From NCBI GenBank assembly GCA_003024985.2, contig PXIH01S0011187.1: DNA of 14,384 nucleotides. One strand, written 5' to 3'. The notes under the pieces are model-generated. The model ran no database searches. It was not told the origin of the DNA and worked only from the letters and a program-made list of their open reading frames with translations. The position numbers and the translations under genes are program-made. Positions 1-9,350 of the stretch are shown in pieces. Every line of letters begins with the position of its first letter. Position 1 is the stretch's first letter. Source of the DNA: Euperipatoides rowelli (taxonomy: Eukaryota; Onychophora; Udeonychophora; Euonychophora; Peripatopsidae).

Positions 1-362
1 TAATAATGAAAACTATAAGAACGAACTATTCTAGACGCACAACTAGATTAATTAATGAATCTATAATGTCAACTAATACCTTCCTTGAAAATTTCTACTT
101 TCGTCAGCTTAACAATGTTGATAATTTGCAAGAAATCTCATTAGTCTTTTGTAAAAATCTCTAATGCAGAAATTATGCGATTAAAATAACATGCTGTAAT
201 CGACAAGTAAATGCGTCTAAATTCAAAATTAATTATTGGAAATTTACAGGGAATTCATTGTAGCCTAATATTCTAGAATCTTCATATTTTATTTTGACAA
301 TGACAAGAAATGTTAGGTTTAAAATTAGTACAAAACGCTAATGATTAAACTAATCCGTTACG

Positions 363-390
363 ATTTCTTTCTTTCTTTTTTTTTTTTTTT
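363..390. repeat. Pyrimidine / poly-T tract
   Basis: A run of T with a few C (CTTT units grading into about 15 consecutive T). It could be a simple repeat or the poly-A tail of an old minus-strand retroelement, but I see no element body attached. Confidence 0.6.
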
Positions 391-537
391 GTTTTAGTTT
401 ATTTATTTCAATAAATTGAAATTGATTTGTTTTTATATTTGTTTAACAAAAAAATCGTTTGTAACCAACATTACCATTATTGTTTTATAATAGTATTGTA
501 TACTAATAATAGCTATTATAAAGTTACCCCTTCGTAT

Positions 538-573
538 ACACACTCACAGACACGCACACACATACACACAAAT
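538..573. repeat. Imperfect (CA)n microsatellite
   Basis: A CA-rich simple repeat interrupted by T and G bases (ACACTCACAGACACGCACAC and onward). It is translated in one open frame as a Thr/His-rich stretch, which is a by-product of the repeat and not a gene. Confidence 0.75.
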
Positions 574-1189
574 GCTATTTTACAGTTCTTTAAATTTGTC
601 TTATTTTCAGTACAGTATTCTGATATCTTCAATTTTTAATATAGCTTACAAAGCTTTTATCTAATTAAATGCTTCCCATCTTTATATAGTGAGTCATAAG
701 TCTTATTACATTGGTGTAATCAGTGGCAAATTAACAGTGATATACTAATGGATCATGTTTACTTGATCTTTAACCAGATTTAAATTCTGTTACATTTTCG
801 ACTTAAGTAAGCTATATGCCTCTCAGGGGTTTGTCTTCCGATATATTACTTTTATATTCATTTTTTTTTTTTCCCTTGTTCAGTTTTTCATTTGGCATAA
901 ATTTACTTTGGAATGTATGTACTTTATACCCATCAATTTTTTTTCTGAAAATTTTATACCAATTTCAAGTTATTGTTTAAAATCTTTCCTTACTGCATAT
1001 TTCAATACACAAATTTGTTTAATAACCTCTCATTTCAAATCTTCTACGCCTCTACCAGGCCCTCATAATTGTAAGTTTTTATTTAATTTTATTTAACATG
1101 ATTCGCACGTTTCTCATTTATTAATTGGCAGCAATAAGGAAACTATAGTCAATAATTTTAATAATTTTAAATCATTAAAATTAAGGACA

Positions 1190-2160
1190 CTTCAAATGTT
1201 TTTGTTAGGATTGGTGGTGATTTCAAGCTACAACGCTTTACTATGGAAAACCTGATTGAAGTTATAAATTCTTTCAGTTTAATTAAGCAATTAGATGAAT
1301 ACACAGGTTACATTTGCCTCAATACAACTATATTGACTTTAAACCCACTGAGGATATGGATGCATTTAAGCAATCTTTTACCAGGTGTAAGGCTAATGTA
1401 GTCTTATTTGCTGAAGCCGTAATAACTAGAATATTGCGAATTTTTCTGTATTGTGGTTGCCACCCAAGATGGCAAGTCAGGAATTAGCAGTAATTCTACA
1501 AGATTATGGCTCTATTTTATCTCTTAGACCTTCTTACAAGAATTTGGCTGATAGTGGCCTGCTTGCTACAACACCTATTTATATCTCCTATGCCCTTAAG
1601 GAAGGGGTGGCTTTCACCTCCCTGCCCTATCTTATTAAAACTAAATCTAATTTACGTGCTTGGATTAGTTCACCCAATCGACCGCGGGCCTGTTTTCACT
1701 GCTGGGAGGTCGGGCATGACATAAACCTTTGCCCTATGTGTCAATGCAAGATGACTATATTGTGGTGGGTGGTATTGACTCCCACCTGTTCCCTATGCTT
1801 TATAGCAACATTGTGCAAAAGAATGTAAAGGGCACTTCTAATTCGCCCAGATGGAAGGTGTTTCCACGAATTCCACCAATTCCACCGAAAAGTCACAAAT
1901 TCAGGAAATTGCACCCTCTCCGGATTTATTTAATACAACTGAATCCCAAGATTGTATTTTACCTGTTTCTCTGAAAGATGAGAATTCTTTCTCACCTCTC
2001 ACTTTACCTTTGCAACATGAAAATCATGTTTGCCTTCTCACACAGATGCTGTCTCCTTGAGTCCCTCTGATTTGCTTGGATTGACCGATTTTGAAGGGGG
2101 GGGGGGGGTCAAAAAAAAGTTAAAACTAGAAAATGGGGATTTTACATGATGGCATTATCA
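1190..2160 (+). pseudogene. LINE-1 ORF1 remnant (RRM-like plus CCHC zinc knuckle)
   Basis: ORF1 proteins of this LINE type bind the element RNA and form the ribonucleoprotein. The remnant runs through at least four frames. An N-terminal part can be read from about 1190 to 1440. The best piece is 1451-1828: it opens with WLPPKMASQELAVILQDYGS, which fits the second half of an RRM-like fold. It then has a CCHC knuckle, CFHCWEVGHDINLC (C-x2-C-x4-H-x4-C), at about residues 81-94. A Ser/Thr/Pro-rich tail follows in another frame (1851-2060), and another shift gives TDAVSLSPSDLLGLTDFE and a basic Lys-rich end past a 13-G run. No second intact knuckle is visible. ORF2 starts about 270 bases downstream. 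Confidence 0.75.
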
Positions 2161-2590
2161 GATTCCTGTTATCCTTTGTAATCTTTATGTTTTTTTACCA
2201 TCAACTTTTGTTCGTGAATTAATATGGGGCCCTAACCCCTTCCTTTTTTTTTCCTTTTTTGTATTTTTTCAATTTTATTTATTATTTCTTTTTTAATTTT
2301 TTAACAACTGTTTTTTATCATATACTTTATTACATCTTAAACAATGCTATAATGTATAACGTTAAGAGTTTTCCCCCCTGTATTGTTCCAATGTGCTGGG
2401 GGGGGGGGTGATTTACCTGTTATAGATTGAAATGGCTACTGACGTAAAGAACATAAAAGTTCTTTCACTAAATATACAGGGCATCAATAACAATACAAGG
2501 CCAGGGTTCTTTCCAAATACCTTTTTTCCCACCAAGTTGATATATGTTTCATTCAAGAATCTAAGATCCGGATCCAGAATGGGGGGGGGG
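2096..2590. repeat. Three poly-G tracts at the LINE-1 ORF1/ORF2 junction
   Basis: Pure G runs of 13 (2096-2108), 11 (2398-2408) and 10 bases (2581-2590), all on the plus strand, lie within 500 bases of otherwise AT-rich sequence. The first lies at the end of ORF1, the second just before the ORF2 start and the third inside the endonuclease region, where it reads as glycines. They may be slippage expansions or sequencing errors. Their effect on the LINE frames is to add indels. Confidence 0.8.
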
Positions 2591-3540
2591 ATCTGGGCCC
2601 TCTTCATAAGCATTATTTCATCTACCAAAGGCAATGTCATTAGTTCCTGCCAAGGGGTTATAATTTTAATATCAAAGAACCTACTTATTTCAGATATTAT
2701 CATTTGCAAGGCTTCTCCTAGTTTTCTGATTGCTACGATGGTATTCAATGCCACTACTTATTTTCTTGTCAATTTTTACGGTCACAGAACCAGACTGTTA
2801 ATTGATTGTTTAATCAGCTCATTTCCTTTCTGATAATGCTTTTGACCGGAGATATCAACTGCAAGGATCTCCTTCATGATCAGTTTTATCAAGCACATTT
2901 GGATCGTTTGTCTTTGTTCAATGTTGCCCTCATGGGGGGTCGACACATTTTGCCGAATCACCTTTCATCTGCCGCCAACACTTGAAACAACGCATGACAA
3001 GGAATCTGTGGTGTATCAAAGTTAAAATCAAGGCTGCATGATCTGAAAGATGTACAAAATTGATGTTCAGGTTTAGATTTGGCATTAACGCCCTAGAGAT
3101 GAAAACATAGTCCAATCTGCCGCCAACACTTTGGACTATGTTTTCATCTCTAGGGCGTTAATGCCAAATTTAAACCTGAACATCAATTTTGTACATCTTT
3201 CAGATCATGCATCCTTGATTTTAACTTTGATACACCACAGATTCCTTGTCATGCGTTGTTTCATTTTACTCTGTATAATTACATAGAAGTTTATATACTT
3301 GCACATAATCTACTTTTCAACAATTTCACAAACTATTTTGCCTTTAAGGAGGCTTTTGCTACTTTAATATTAATAGATTTTAGTACGGTTCATAAGCGTA
3401 ATCGGAATATCAGGCTCACTGACCTGGATGATTTGATGTCTATGATGTCTAATATCGATAAGGATCAAGTGCCATTTTATAGAAAGCACAGACAGGAGAA
3501 TAACAAAATTACTTAACAGATCTACCATAGTCGGGTCTTG
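2432..3540 (+). pseudogene. LINE-1 ORF2, endonuclease domain and linker (broken)
   Basis: This is an AP-endonuclease-like domain that would nick target DNA to prime reverse transcription. It begins at an ATG at 2432 with KVLSLNIQGINN, the usual N-terminal strand with the catalytic Asn. A frameshift follows, and the metal-binding Glu motif reads VDICFIQESKI around 2530-2570 in another frame. The GDxN motif appears as LTGDINCKD near 2840-2866. The C-terminal SDH motif (HLSDHASLILTL) is near 3195-3235. Between GDxN and SDH the frame is cut by an inverted duplication of 133 bp (separate entry). The 3256-3516 frame, ending in RKHRQENN, resembles the EN-RT linker, and its Lys-rich continuation runs past a stop. 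The start at 2432 is chosen because the conserved strand follows at once. Confidence 0.8.
2967..3263. repeat. Snap-back inverted duplication inside the LINE-1 endonuclease (2 x 133 bp)
   Basis: The left arm 2983-3115 is the reverse complement of the right arm 3131-3263, with only two mismatches that I can count. They are separated by 15 bases. The right arm is the genuine plus-strand coding copy (it encodes DYVFISRALMP and the SDH motif). The left arm is the extra inverted copy. A 17-base direct repeat, ATCTGCCGCCAACACTT, occurs at 2967-2983 and 3115-3131 and brackets the insertion. Removing 2984-3131 would rejoin the plus-strand reading, so the event looks like a template switch that copied the bottom strand and returned at the same short sequence. 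A transcript would fold into a long hairpin. Confidence 0.93.
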
Positions 3541-3839
3541 AAACTCAAAAAAGACATTGCCGCTTCGAGGCAGGAGATTTCCCTATTAACTATAGCCTCC
3601 TTTTTTCAGAATCTACTTCTTCTTCCATAACTCATAACAATGGGACTCACAACGTAACTGGTTATGCAATGCTTACTCATTTTCTTTCTCATTTCACTGA
3701 TGTTTTTCAGTCTTCTTCAAATTATTGTACGCATCTTCATTCTCTCATGGCTTTTCCGCTGCATTCGGACATATAATCTCAATTCATTCCTAGTAATGTA
3801 AATAGTAACTAGATACATAATAAATAAACCTGAAATATA
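3541..3839 (+). pseudogene. LINE-1 ORF2, weakly conserved region between endonuclease and RT
   Basis: No strong motif. Short readable pieces in shifting frames (a Lys-rich helix-like stretch near 3540-3580, then Ser/His-rich segments) fit the variable linker upstream of the RT fingers. The final part, about 3775-3839, is AT-rich with stops in all frames and may contain a small local rearrangement. Confidence 0.5.
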
Positions 3840-4391
3840 TAAACAATTTTGTTATCACTGCCGAGGACATTATACAGACGTGGGAACAACTCATTAGATG
3901 GAATGCTCTTGGCCCCAACCTTATTTCTGTTGATGTTTGCAAGTGTCTTTCATTCATCTTCATTCCAAATCTCATCATTTTATTTAATATTTGGTTAACA
4001 AACTCATTTACAGAGTGTTTCTTTACTCATTCATATCTCATTCTCCATCGTAAAAGTGACCTGGACCCAAAGGCTACCTTGCAACTGAATAAAGTCAGAC
4101 CTATTAATATCCAAAAATTTGACTCAAATCTGTATGCACGCATCCTCAACAATAGGTTCAACGTTATTTTACCTCATCTCTTATGTCCTTATCATCTTGG
4201 CATTAAAAGCCGCACAATATACACCTATCAGTTTGCTGCATCAAACCATTTGTTACATAAAAATATTGTCTTGCTCAGGCTGCCATCTTTTTTTTTTTTG
4301 ACATAGAAAAGGCCTTCGACTTTGTCTCAGATGACTACTTAATTATGCAATTAATTAGACTTTTTGGTTATTCATCCTTGACTCGAGACAT

Positions 4392-4980
4392 TAGGGATGC
4401 ACCGATTAATCGGCAGGTAATCGGTAATCGGCCTAATCAGCACTTTTCGATTAATCGGTAATCGGCACTTTTTTGCCGATTAATCGGTTTTAAAAATCAC
4501 CCATTTCTTGCTAAATTTAAGTCAGTTAATTAATCTTGACCAACAGACATCAGATTTTTCTCAATACTGAAAAGAGAATATTAGGAATTTTTTATTGAGC
4601 TGCTGACTTTTAATTAAGAGTTGGCCAATTACTGCAAAGTAATTAACAAATTAAGGATTTTTCATTGGGCTGCTGACTTTTAATTAAGAGTTGGCCAATT
4701 ACTGCAAAGTAATTAACAAATTAAGCATTTTTCATTGGGCTGCTGACTTTTAATGAAGAGTTGGCCGATTACTGCAAAATAAATAACAGATTAGGGATTT
4801 TTAATTGGCTGCTGACTTTTAATGAAGAGTTGGCCGATTACTGCAATGTGATTAATAATTAGTGATTTTTCATTGGGCTTCTGACTTTTAATCAAAATTT
4901 GGCCGATTAATTGGTAATTGGCCAATTATTAAAAGCCGATTAATCGGTAATCGGCCAATATGCTTATCAGTGTATCCCTA
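4392..4980. mobile_element. Non-autonomous TIR DNA transposon inserted in LINE-1 RT
   Basis: A 589-bp element whose ends are inverted: TAGGGATGCAC on the left and GTGTATCCCTA on the right (10 of 11 match). Beneath the ends lie many copies of the palindrome CCGATTAATCGG and of TAATCGGTAATCGGC, more on the left than on the right. LINE-1 coding similarity stops just before it and resumes just after it, so it is a true insertion. It has no coding capacity and would depend on a transposase made elsewhere. The terminal GGGATGCACCGAT style suggests a hAT-type MITE, but I find no 8-bp target duplication. A TA is present at both ends, so a TA-targeting family remains possible. Confidence 0.82.
4581..4923. 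repeat. Tandem array of ~70-bp units inside the TIR element (about 5 copies)
   Basis: Units start at 4581, 4651, 4721, 4791 and 4859. The first three are 70 bases long, the fourth is 68 and the last is partial. Each carries GCTGCTGACTTTTAAT, then GAGTTGGCC(A/G)ATTACTGC, then an A-rich end. Units 1 and 2 are nearly identical; later units diverge and the last runs into the right-hand GGCCGATTAAT subterminal repeat. There are no unrelated spacers, so this is not a CRISPR array. Confidence 0.92.
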
Positions 4981-5666
4981 TTGGTTATATAACTAATAAG
5001 CACATTTCCATCAAATACAATGTAAGCAGTATTTTTCCTTTGGTGATCTCCCCTGAGTACAAACCTTTTTAAAATTATTTGGATGATTTGCTTCGAGATA
5101 TCAGACAGCATGTTCTTGGTATTTGGATTCTATCACTCGGCACTTGGTTGTCAGTTGTCTCATATGTGGGTGACCTTATTGTATTTATTAGTGGTCCACA
5201 GGATTTACAGGCTGTTCAGCTTTCCCTTCAGCATTGCACTGATTTAACTGGATCTGCTTTCAATCAGAGCACAACTTACTTCTGGCATCCTTTTAATAAT
5301 CATATGGATCCATATTTCAACAAGCAGCACCCAGTCAGATTTCTTGGTATTCCTTTCCCTTTCACTGGTATGCCTGTTCGATGTCTTATTCAGGATCAGA
5401 TACTAGATCTGGCCCTTGAGTACAAGTCTGTCATTATTATGTGCCACACATTGATTTCACCAGGGGCTTTATTCAACAACTCTACTCTATTGCTCACCAT
5501 ATACTCTGGAGGTCAAGGTTGGTCCCTGTGTCTTGAGTTAGGCTCCGTGCTTCGCTGGTTTATTGTAGACTTGGGCTTCATGAACTGACTAGTTTATCTG
5601 CTGTTCTTAAACCCAATTTTTTTCCACCTATGCATTTTATGCCCAGTAGGCTATGTAAATGATTCC

Positions 5667-6350
5667 TTGGAGGTTCCACCCACCAATACACCACCGTCAT
5701 ATGACATTGAGGTTCCATATCTACGTAAACTCAGGTTAAATTTCCAGGACATTGCTGATCTTTTTGACCTTCCTCGGGCTTTCAAGTTCTCATATCAGCT
5801 TTATGCCAAAGTTCTTGACCAAGATCTTCAGCCTTCACCATTACAGGGACTTTTGCTTCCTATATATAGGAAATTCANGTTGGCCTACACTCTTCTTAAC
5901 CTCTACAATTTTATCTTTAGAGTTACCACTCGATCAGTTTTCACTACTGACATTCTTATTTCCAGGTATCATGTTGATTTACATCCTGAATGCCCCTTTT
6001 GTGCTTTTCCTGAGACACGCCAGCATATTTTGCTGGAATGTCGCCATTATAGCGANGCTCATCAAAAGATAATACATTTTTTTAGCCTAAATTTTTTTGC
6101 TCCAACTATTGTGGATACTTTTGTTAGGCTAATTCAGAATAGACATCTGCTTTTTCCTGGAATCATTGCCCTTTTTTTCATTTTGGAAGATACGGAATGC
6201 CTTTAACTTCCAAGGACTTTCATTATGACCTAGGCAGTACACACAGCTTCAGATCCTGGATGCAGCAAAGTGTGATGGTGCATTACTGCCAGCACACATT
6301 TTTGAAGAGAACTGGCTAAATCCTGATTTTGTTTTTTCTTACCAGACTTT
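5667..6350 (+). pseudogene. LINE-1 ORF2, C-terminal domain with Cys/His knuckle
   Basis: Similarity continues downstream of the RT thumb. The 179-residue open frame 5667-6206 ends with CPFCAFPETRQHILLEC at about residues 112-128, the C-x2-C-(x8)-H-x4-C knuckle common to L1/Tx1-type ORF2 proteins. Two codons contain N bases. After a frameshift near 6170 another frame continues with FWKIRNAFNFQ, which resembles the usual W..RN.. motif at the end of such proteins. It then reaches about 6350. The role of this knuckle in LINEs is thought to be nucleic acid binding. Confidence 0.75.
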
Positions 6351-6660
6351 TTTGCAGGACTCTTTTCTCTAGATTTGCTTCATCTATATTTTTCCTCATT
6401 GACCTAGCAGTTTTTTCTTGCAAAGTCATTAGGCATCGGTTTCCTCATTCCTTTGGGTTTCCTATGGATCTTTTTCTTGCTATCAGGCCCTTTTTCTGGG
6501 TAAGGACATTCTTTTAAATATTTTTGTAGTTGAAACAGTTTTGCATGTATTTCGGTTGTGCTTTGTAGTTTTGATTCCATGTCTTGTTGACACGGTGTGT
6601 TCCTTTTTCTACTTTTGAATAAAATATTTTTTTTAAGGGGACAAACCCTATAAAAAAAAA
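6351..6660 (+). other. LINE-1 3' UTR and tail
   Basis: T-rich sequence after the last ORF2 similarity. It ends with AATAAA (6618-6623), a T run, GGGGACAAACCC and then nine A (6652-6660). I take the last as the probable tail. The element could equally end near 6637. The open frame in it is Phe-rich and unlikely to be coding. Confidence 0.5.
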
Positions 6661-6778
6661 GTACATTTCCAGATTTTGTACAATAACAATCTTTCAGATT
6701 TTGGGATTTTATTAAAGAAACTTAGCNCTCAAATAATTGTTAAAAGGATCACCAATCCCAAAACTTGTCATTTATGTG
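6661..6778. other. Short spacer, nothing recognised
   Basis: Unique-looking AT-rich sequence between the LINE-1 tail and the fold-back element, with one N at 6727. No gene signal. Confidence 0.4.
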
Positions 6779-6990
6779 TCTGGATCTCAGACTCCACCTA
6801 CCCTTTAGCCCCAAACCAGTCAATCAGAGGTTTGCTTACATTCTATCTGCAAGCTGATTGACTGCTATTTTATTTATTACTTATTTTTAATATGCAATAA
6901 TACTTAAGTTGGACATAGGGTCAGGATACGGTTAAGGGTTATAAATCCTCTAATTGGCTATAAAGGGTTAGATGGAGTCTGAGATCCAGA
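6779..6990. mobile_element. Small fold-back / MITE-like element with 18-bp perfect inverted ends
   Basis: The left end TCTGGATCTCAGACTCCA (6779-6796) and the right end (6973-6990) are perfect reverse complements. The similarity continues inward with gaps (ACCCTTTAGCC, then CAATCAGAGGTTT on the left, against matching sequence on the right) for about 50 bases. A second, nested inverted repeat of 11 bp, CAGTCAATCAG (6817-6827) and CTGATTGACTG (6854-6864), lies just inside. The 212-bp unit has no coding capacity. I find no clear target-site duplication, so it could be a MITE or simply a palindromic sequence. Confidence 0.6.
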
Positions 6991-7762
6991 TGCTAGTATA
7001 ATGTCAGAACCACAAACATCTTTTAACCCTGACCAAATGAAGCCTGTAGTANCATCAATCACCATGTCTGAAAAGAGTGGGCCATAAATAGAGGGAACAA
7101 GACTGCACATTATTTACAACACCTTTGTTATGAAAATAATTGTGTGTGACAGTGCTTATTAAACTATATTTAAGTAGACTTGTGACCCAACCTGTATAAT
7201 TTTGATATTTCTGTAAATTTAAATTACCTTTATGTAGCCAAACAGTAGAGAAAATAAACCTTGGTCTCCAGGATTATAGTCTGATAAGATACCTATTCCA
7301 CAAAAGTAAAAGTATGATAATTTGCAAAGGAAGTATATGTTATTCGTATAGACGTGAAGACAGCATATACTTAGTTCTTGTATGTTAAAGTTTCATTGGT
7401 TTTTCCAGCCCTTACAGATTGAACTTTCATCTAAGGCAATGACCAATGACTTTGATAGGAAAGGATATGGTGAAATAAATTTTATTTGAGTTGGGATTGT
7501 AATATGCAAATTTGGTCACTCCCTACAATGTCAGCTTTCATTTGAGAAATTATCTTGTTGATAAATCTTAAACTGGATATTTGTATAGTTATTGTTAGCT
7601 CACCCAAAACCAACTTATTCTTATAACTTTGCATCTTATGCAGTCAGGCATACATTCTTGCTATGGTTGTGAAGAATTAGAGATGGAAATATAATGAAAT
7701 CGTAGAATAAATGGTTTGAGGATTGGATAAGAAATTGGGAAAAATAAGGTTTTTGTATAATG
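6991..7762. other. AT-rich stretch without a recognisable gene
   Basis: About 770 bases with stops in all frames, no long inverted repeat and no recognisable motif. One N at 7052. It may be old, unrecognisable repeat or unique sequence. Confidence 0.5.
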
Positions 7763-7767
7763 ATTAG

Positions 7768-7912
7768 TTTTTATTTATTTATTTATTTATTTATTTTAAA
7801 ATAAATGCCAAAATGACCATGCATAAGCCACAATGATCATGCACTATGTGGGATTCGAGCTCAGAATGTCTATCTTCTCTTTTACCAACTGATCCACTGA
7901 AACATTGGTGGC
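7768..7912 (-). mobile_element. tRNA-derived SINE on the minus strand with (TTTA)n tail
   Basis: Read on the minus strand, the element starts with GCCACCAATGTTTCAG. It has an A box TGGATCAGTTGG (plus-strand 7885-7896) and, about 35 bases later, a B box GCTCGAATCCCAC (plus-strand 7848-7860). These are the two internal RNA polymerase III promoter boxes of a tRNA-like head. A short body follows and then a tail of TTTA repeats on the plus strand (about 7769-7797). ATTAG at 7763-7767 and 7913-7917 brackets the element and may be a short or decayed target duplication. The anticodon region is not tRNA-like, so this is not a working tRNA. Confidence 0.75.
7769..7797. repeat. (TTTA)n tetranucleotide repeat
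   Basis: About seven TTTA units, forming the 3' tail of the minus-strand SINE. Tetranucleotide tails are common for SINEs mobilised by some LINE families. Confidence 0.85.
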
Positions 7913-8008
7913 ATTAGATAAAAGGTATAAAATATATGTTAATATCTGGGAAATATTAGAAGGAAGGGGAGCATTAAGAAATAATGATTGTGGTGAGAGC
8001 ATGCTAAG

Positions 8009-9293
8009 ATGGCGACTGGTAAACACCTACCTGCTATTTCTCTTCGTGCTCAAACTGAAAGGTTTTCACAATTAGCCAAGAACCTTATTAATTTTGATTA
8101 TTTTTTGGAGGAGAGTGAGAAGTATGATGCTAGATATGTAAAGTTTGTCAAACCTTTAAAGTATTGGGACAAGGGGCTAAAACAATAGTATGGTGATAAG
8201 CGGTTCATTTTTACGCTGTATAACAAAAAAGGAGAAGAGAAACAAGTTTGAATATGGACGATATTGTTGATAAAATTATTGAGCTTATTGCAATGGCTAA
8301 TTTGGTAGGGATATACTATCCTAGGAATTCCAAATTTATTGGGATAGATGTCAGAACAGTGGGGAATAGAGATATATAGGACCTGAATTTTGTTAAGATT
8401 AAGGAGGATTATGTTGTACCAGACTATTATGGGGGAGCGGGCGATATTGCGGATTGAATATTCATTGGCTCCCTATTCAGGAAAGTTACAATAATATTAG
8501 GAAAAAATTGCAGAAATACATTTATATGGTTTTTTTTGAAAATGATAAAGCAAAATATTGCAGTGGTATTATGCTTCCTACGAATGTGGTGAGAGTGAAA
8601 GGTATACTTGTTAAAGGCCTGAGCTTGGACGATATCCCTCATGTGACTTTTATAGATAAACAAAAGCTGTTATTTGTTGTTCAAGGCAGGCCGCCTTTGT
8701 GTCTTAAGTGTAAAGAGCATATTACCAGTCAATGCCCTAAAAGGAAGTGTTTGAAATGTGGAGTGTTCTATGAGGGTGAGCATTTAATTGTGCGGGGAAA
8801 GGATTAACCATGTCTTATGCTAATGCATTGATGTGCTTGGAAGTGGGTGCATGAGTTACTGAGCAGGCAATGGTGATCAAAGAGTATTACTATAGTTTGG
8901 CAGAGGAGGGCAACTCTAGCAGTCAGAATAGTCAGGCTGAGGCAAAGATGATGACTGGTAATATGGAGAAATGTGAATAGAAAATTTCAAGCTTTGTAAA
9001 GAAGGGTTGATTCGGAAGTACATACGGGCATTTCAGAGAAAGAAAACATTGATAATATGGAGATGGATGACAAAGGAGGTGATTCAGGCATTGCATATGC
9101 GATAGACTTAAAGGATAATTCCTTGAGCGTAAAGAAGTCTGACAGAAGAAAAAATAATATTAAAAGTTTGCAGGAAGAAGATAATAAGGTGAGTGTTCAA
9201 ATATGCAGTAAGAAAAGTAGAATTAAACTGAATGTTAATAATGGAGAGGAGCCTAGTATTAATATGGAGCAAGATATGTGTAATAAATACTAG
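8009..9293 (+). pseudogene. LINE-2 ORF1 remnant (RRM-like plus zinc knuckles, charged tail)
   Basis: The likely start is ATG 8009, giving 59 residues (MATGKHLPAIS...) before a stop at 8186. A continuing piece, MDDIVDKIIELIAMANLVGI, runs from 8254 to 8457 with one internal stop. The frame 8454-8807 begins NIHWLPIQESYNNIRKKLQK, which lines up with the WLPP segment of LINE-1 ORF1. It leads to two Cys-rich knuckles: CLKCKEHITSQC (one residue short of the usual CCHC spacing) and CLKCGVFYEGEH, the latter incomplete. MSYANALM follows at 8810, then a Lys/Asp/Glu-rich tail in another frame ends at 9293. The protein would bind the element RNA. ORF2 starts 57 bases after the stop. Confidence 0.75.
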
Positions 9294-9350
9294 GCATTTT
9301 TGTTTTATTATTTCCTGTTGTGAAGTGATGTTTATTATTATGTACAAATT

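Larger units (their letters stand above)
1..1180. other. AT-rich stretch without a recognisable gene
   Basis: About 1.2 kb of AT-rich sequence precedes the first retrotransposon. The open frames here are short, low in complexity (rich in Phe, Tyr, Asn and Ile) and match no motif I know. The stretch holds a long pyrimidine tract and a short CA-like microsatellite, listed separately. The first recognisable coding similarity (LINE-1 ORF1) begins near 1190, so the last part may be LINE-1 5' UTR, but I cannot place that boundary. Confidence 0.6.
3840..5588 (+). pseudogene. LINE-1 ORF2, reverse transcriptase domain, interrupted and catalytically dead
   Basis: The RT domain starts near 3850 with ITAEDIIQTWEQLI and a degenerate GPDxIS motif (ALGPNLISVDV). 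The finger motif VRPINIQKFDSNLYARILNN at about 4096-4155 matches the usual RPISL..D.KL.A.IL.NRL pattern. DIEKAFDFVSDDYL at about 4300-4340, out of frame with the preceding part, holds the first catalytic Asp. A TIR element then splits the domain (4392-4980), and it resumes with IGYITNKHISIKY. A decayed GDPLS motif lies near 5040-5056. The catalytic YxDD box reads YVGD at 5163-5174, so one of the two Asp residues is Gly. The LGIPF motif follows near 5343. Several stops and shifts are present. Confidence 0.85.
1180..6660 (+). mobile_element. LINE-1 copy: degraded non-LTR retrotransposon, L1/Tx1-like, two ORFs
   Basis: A long, decayed non-LTR retrotransposon. In order it has ORF1 with a CCHC zinc knuckle, a short spacer, and ORF2 with endonuclease, reverse transcriptase and a C-terminal Cys/His knuckle. 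An AATAAA at 6618-6623 and a run of nine A at 6652-6660 follow. The arrangement and the RT and EN motifs fit L1/Tx1-type LINEs; the clade is inference from motif style, not from a tree. Every domain is broken by stops and frameshifts, and the RT is split by a DNA element (4392-4980). The 5' end is uncertain. No target-site duplication was found. The copy is dead. Confidence 0.85.

Noticed and set aside
427-1096. Short open frames in the first kilobase (70 and 62 residues)
   Set aside because: Low-complexity translations of AT-rich and CA-repeat DNA with no motif; length is what chance gives in such sequence.
2930-3115. Minus-strand open frame reading DYVFISRALMP and SDH
   Set aside because: It is the inverted duplicate of the LINE-1 endonuclease segment, not a separate minus-strand gene.
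4581-4923. Regular ~70-bp repeats that might be a CRISPR array
   Set aside because: Whole units are repeated with no unique spacers, inside a eukaryotic TIR element, and no cas genes are present.
6329-6517. 62-residue Phe-rich open frame at the LINE-1 3' end
   Set aside because: T-rich 3' UTR sequence; no motif and no conserved counterpart in LINE-2.
8427-8663. 78-residue minus-strand open frame, and similar minus-strand frames at 9108-9693
   Set aside because: They lie opposite LINE-2 ORF1/ORF2 sequence with clear plus-strand motifs, so they are shadows.
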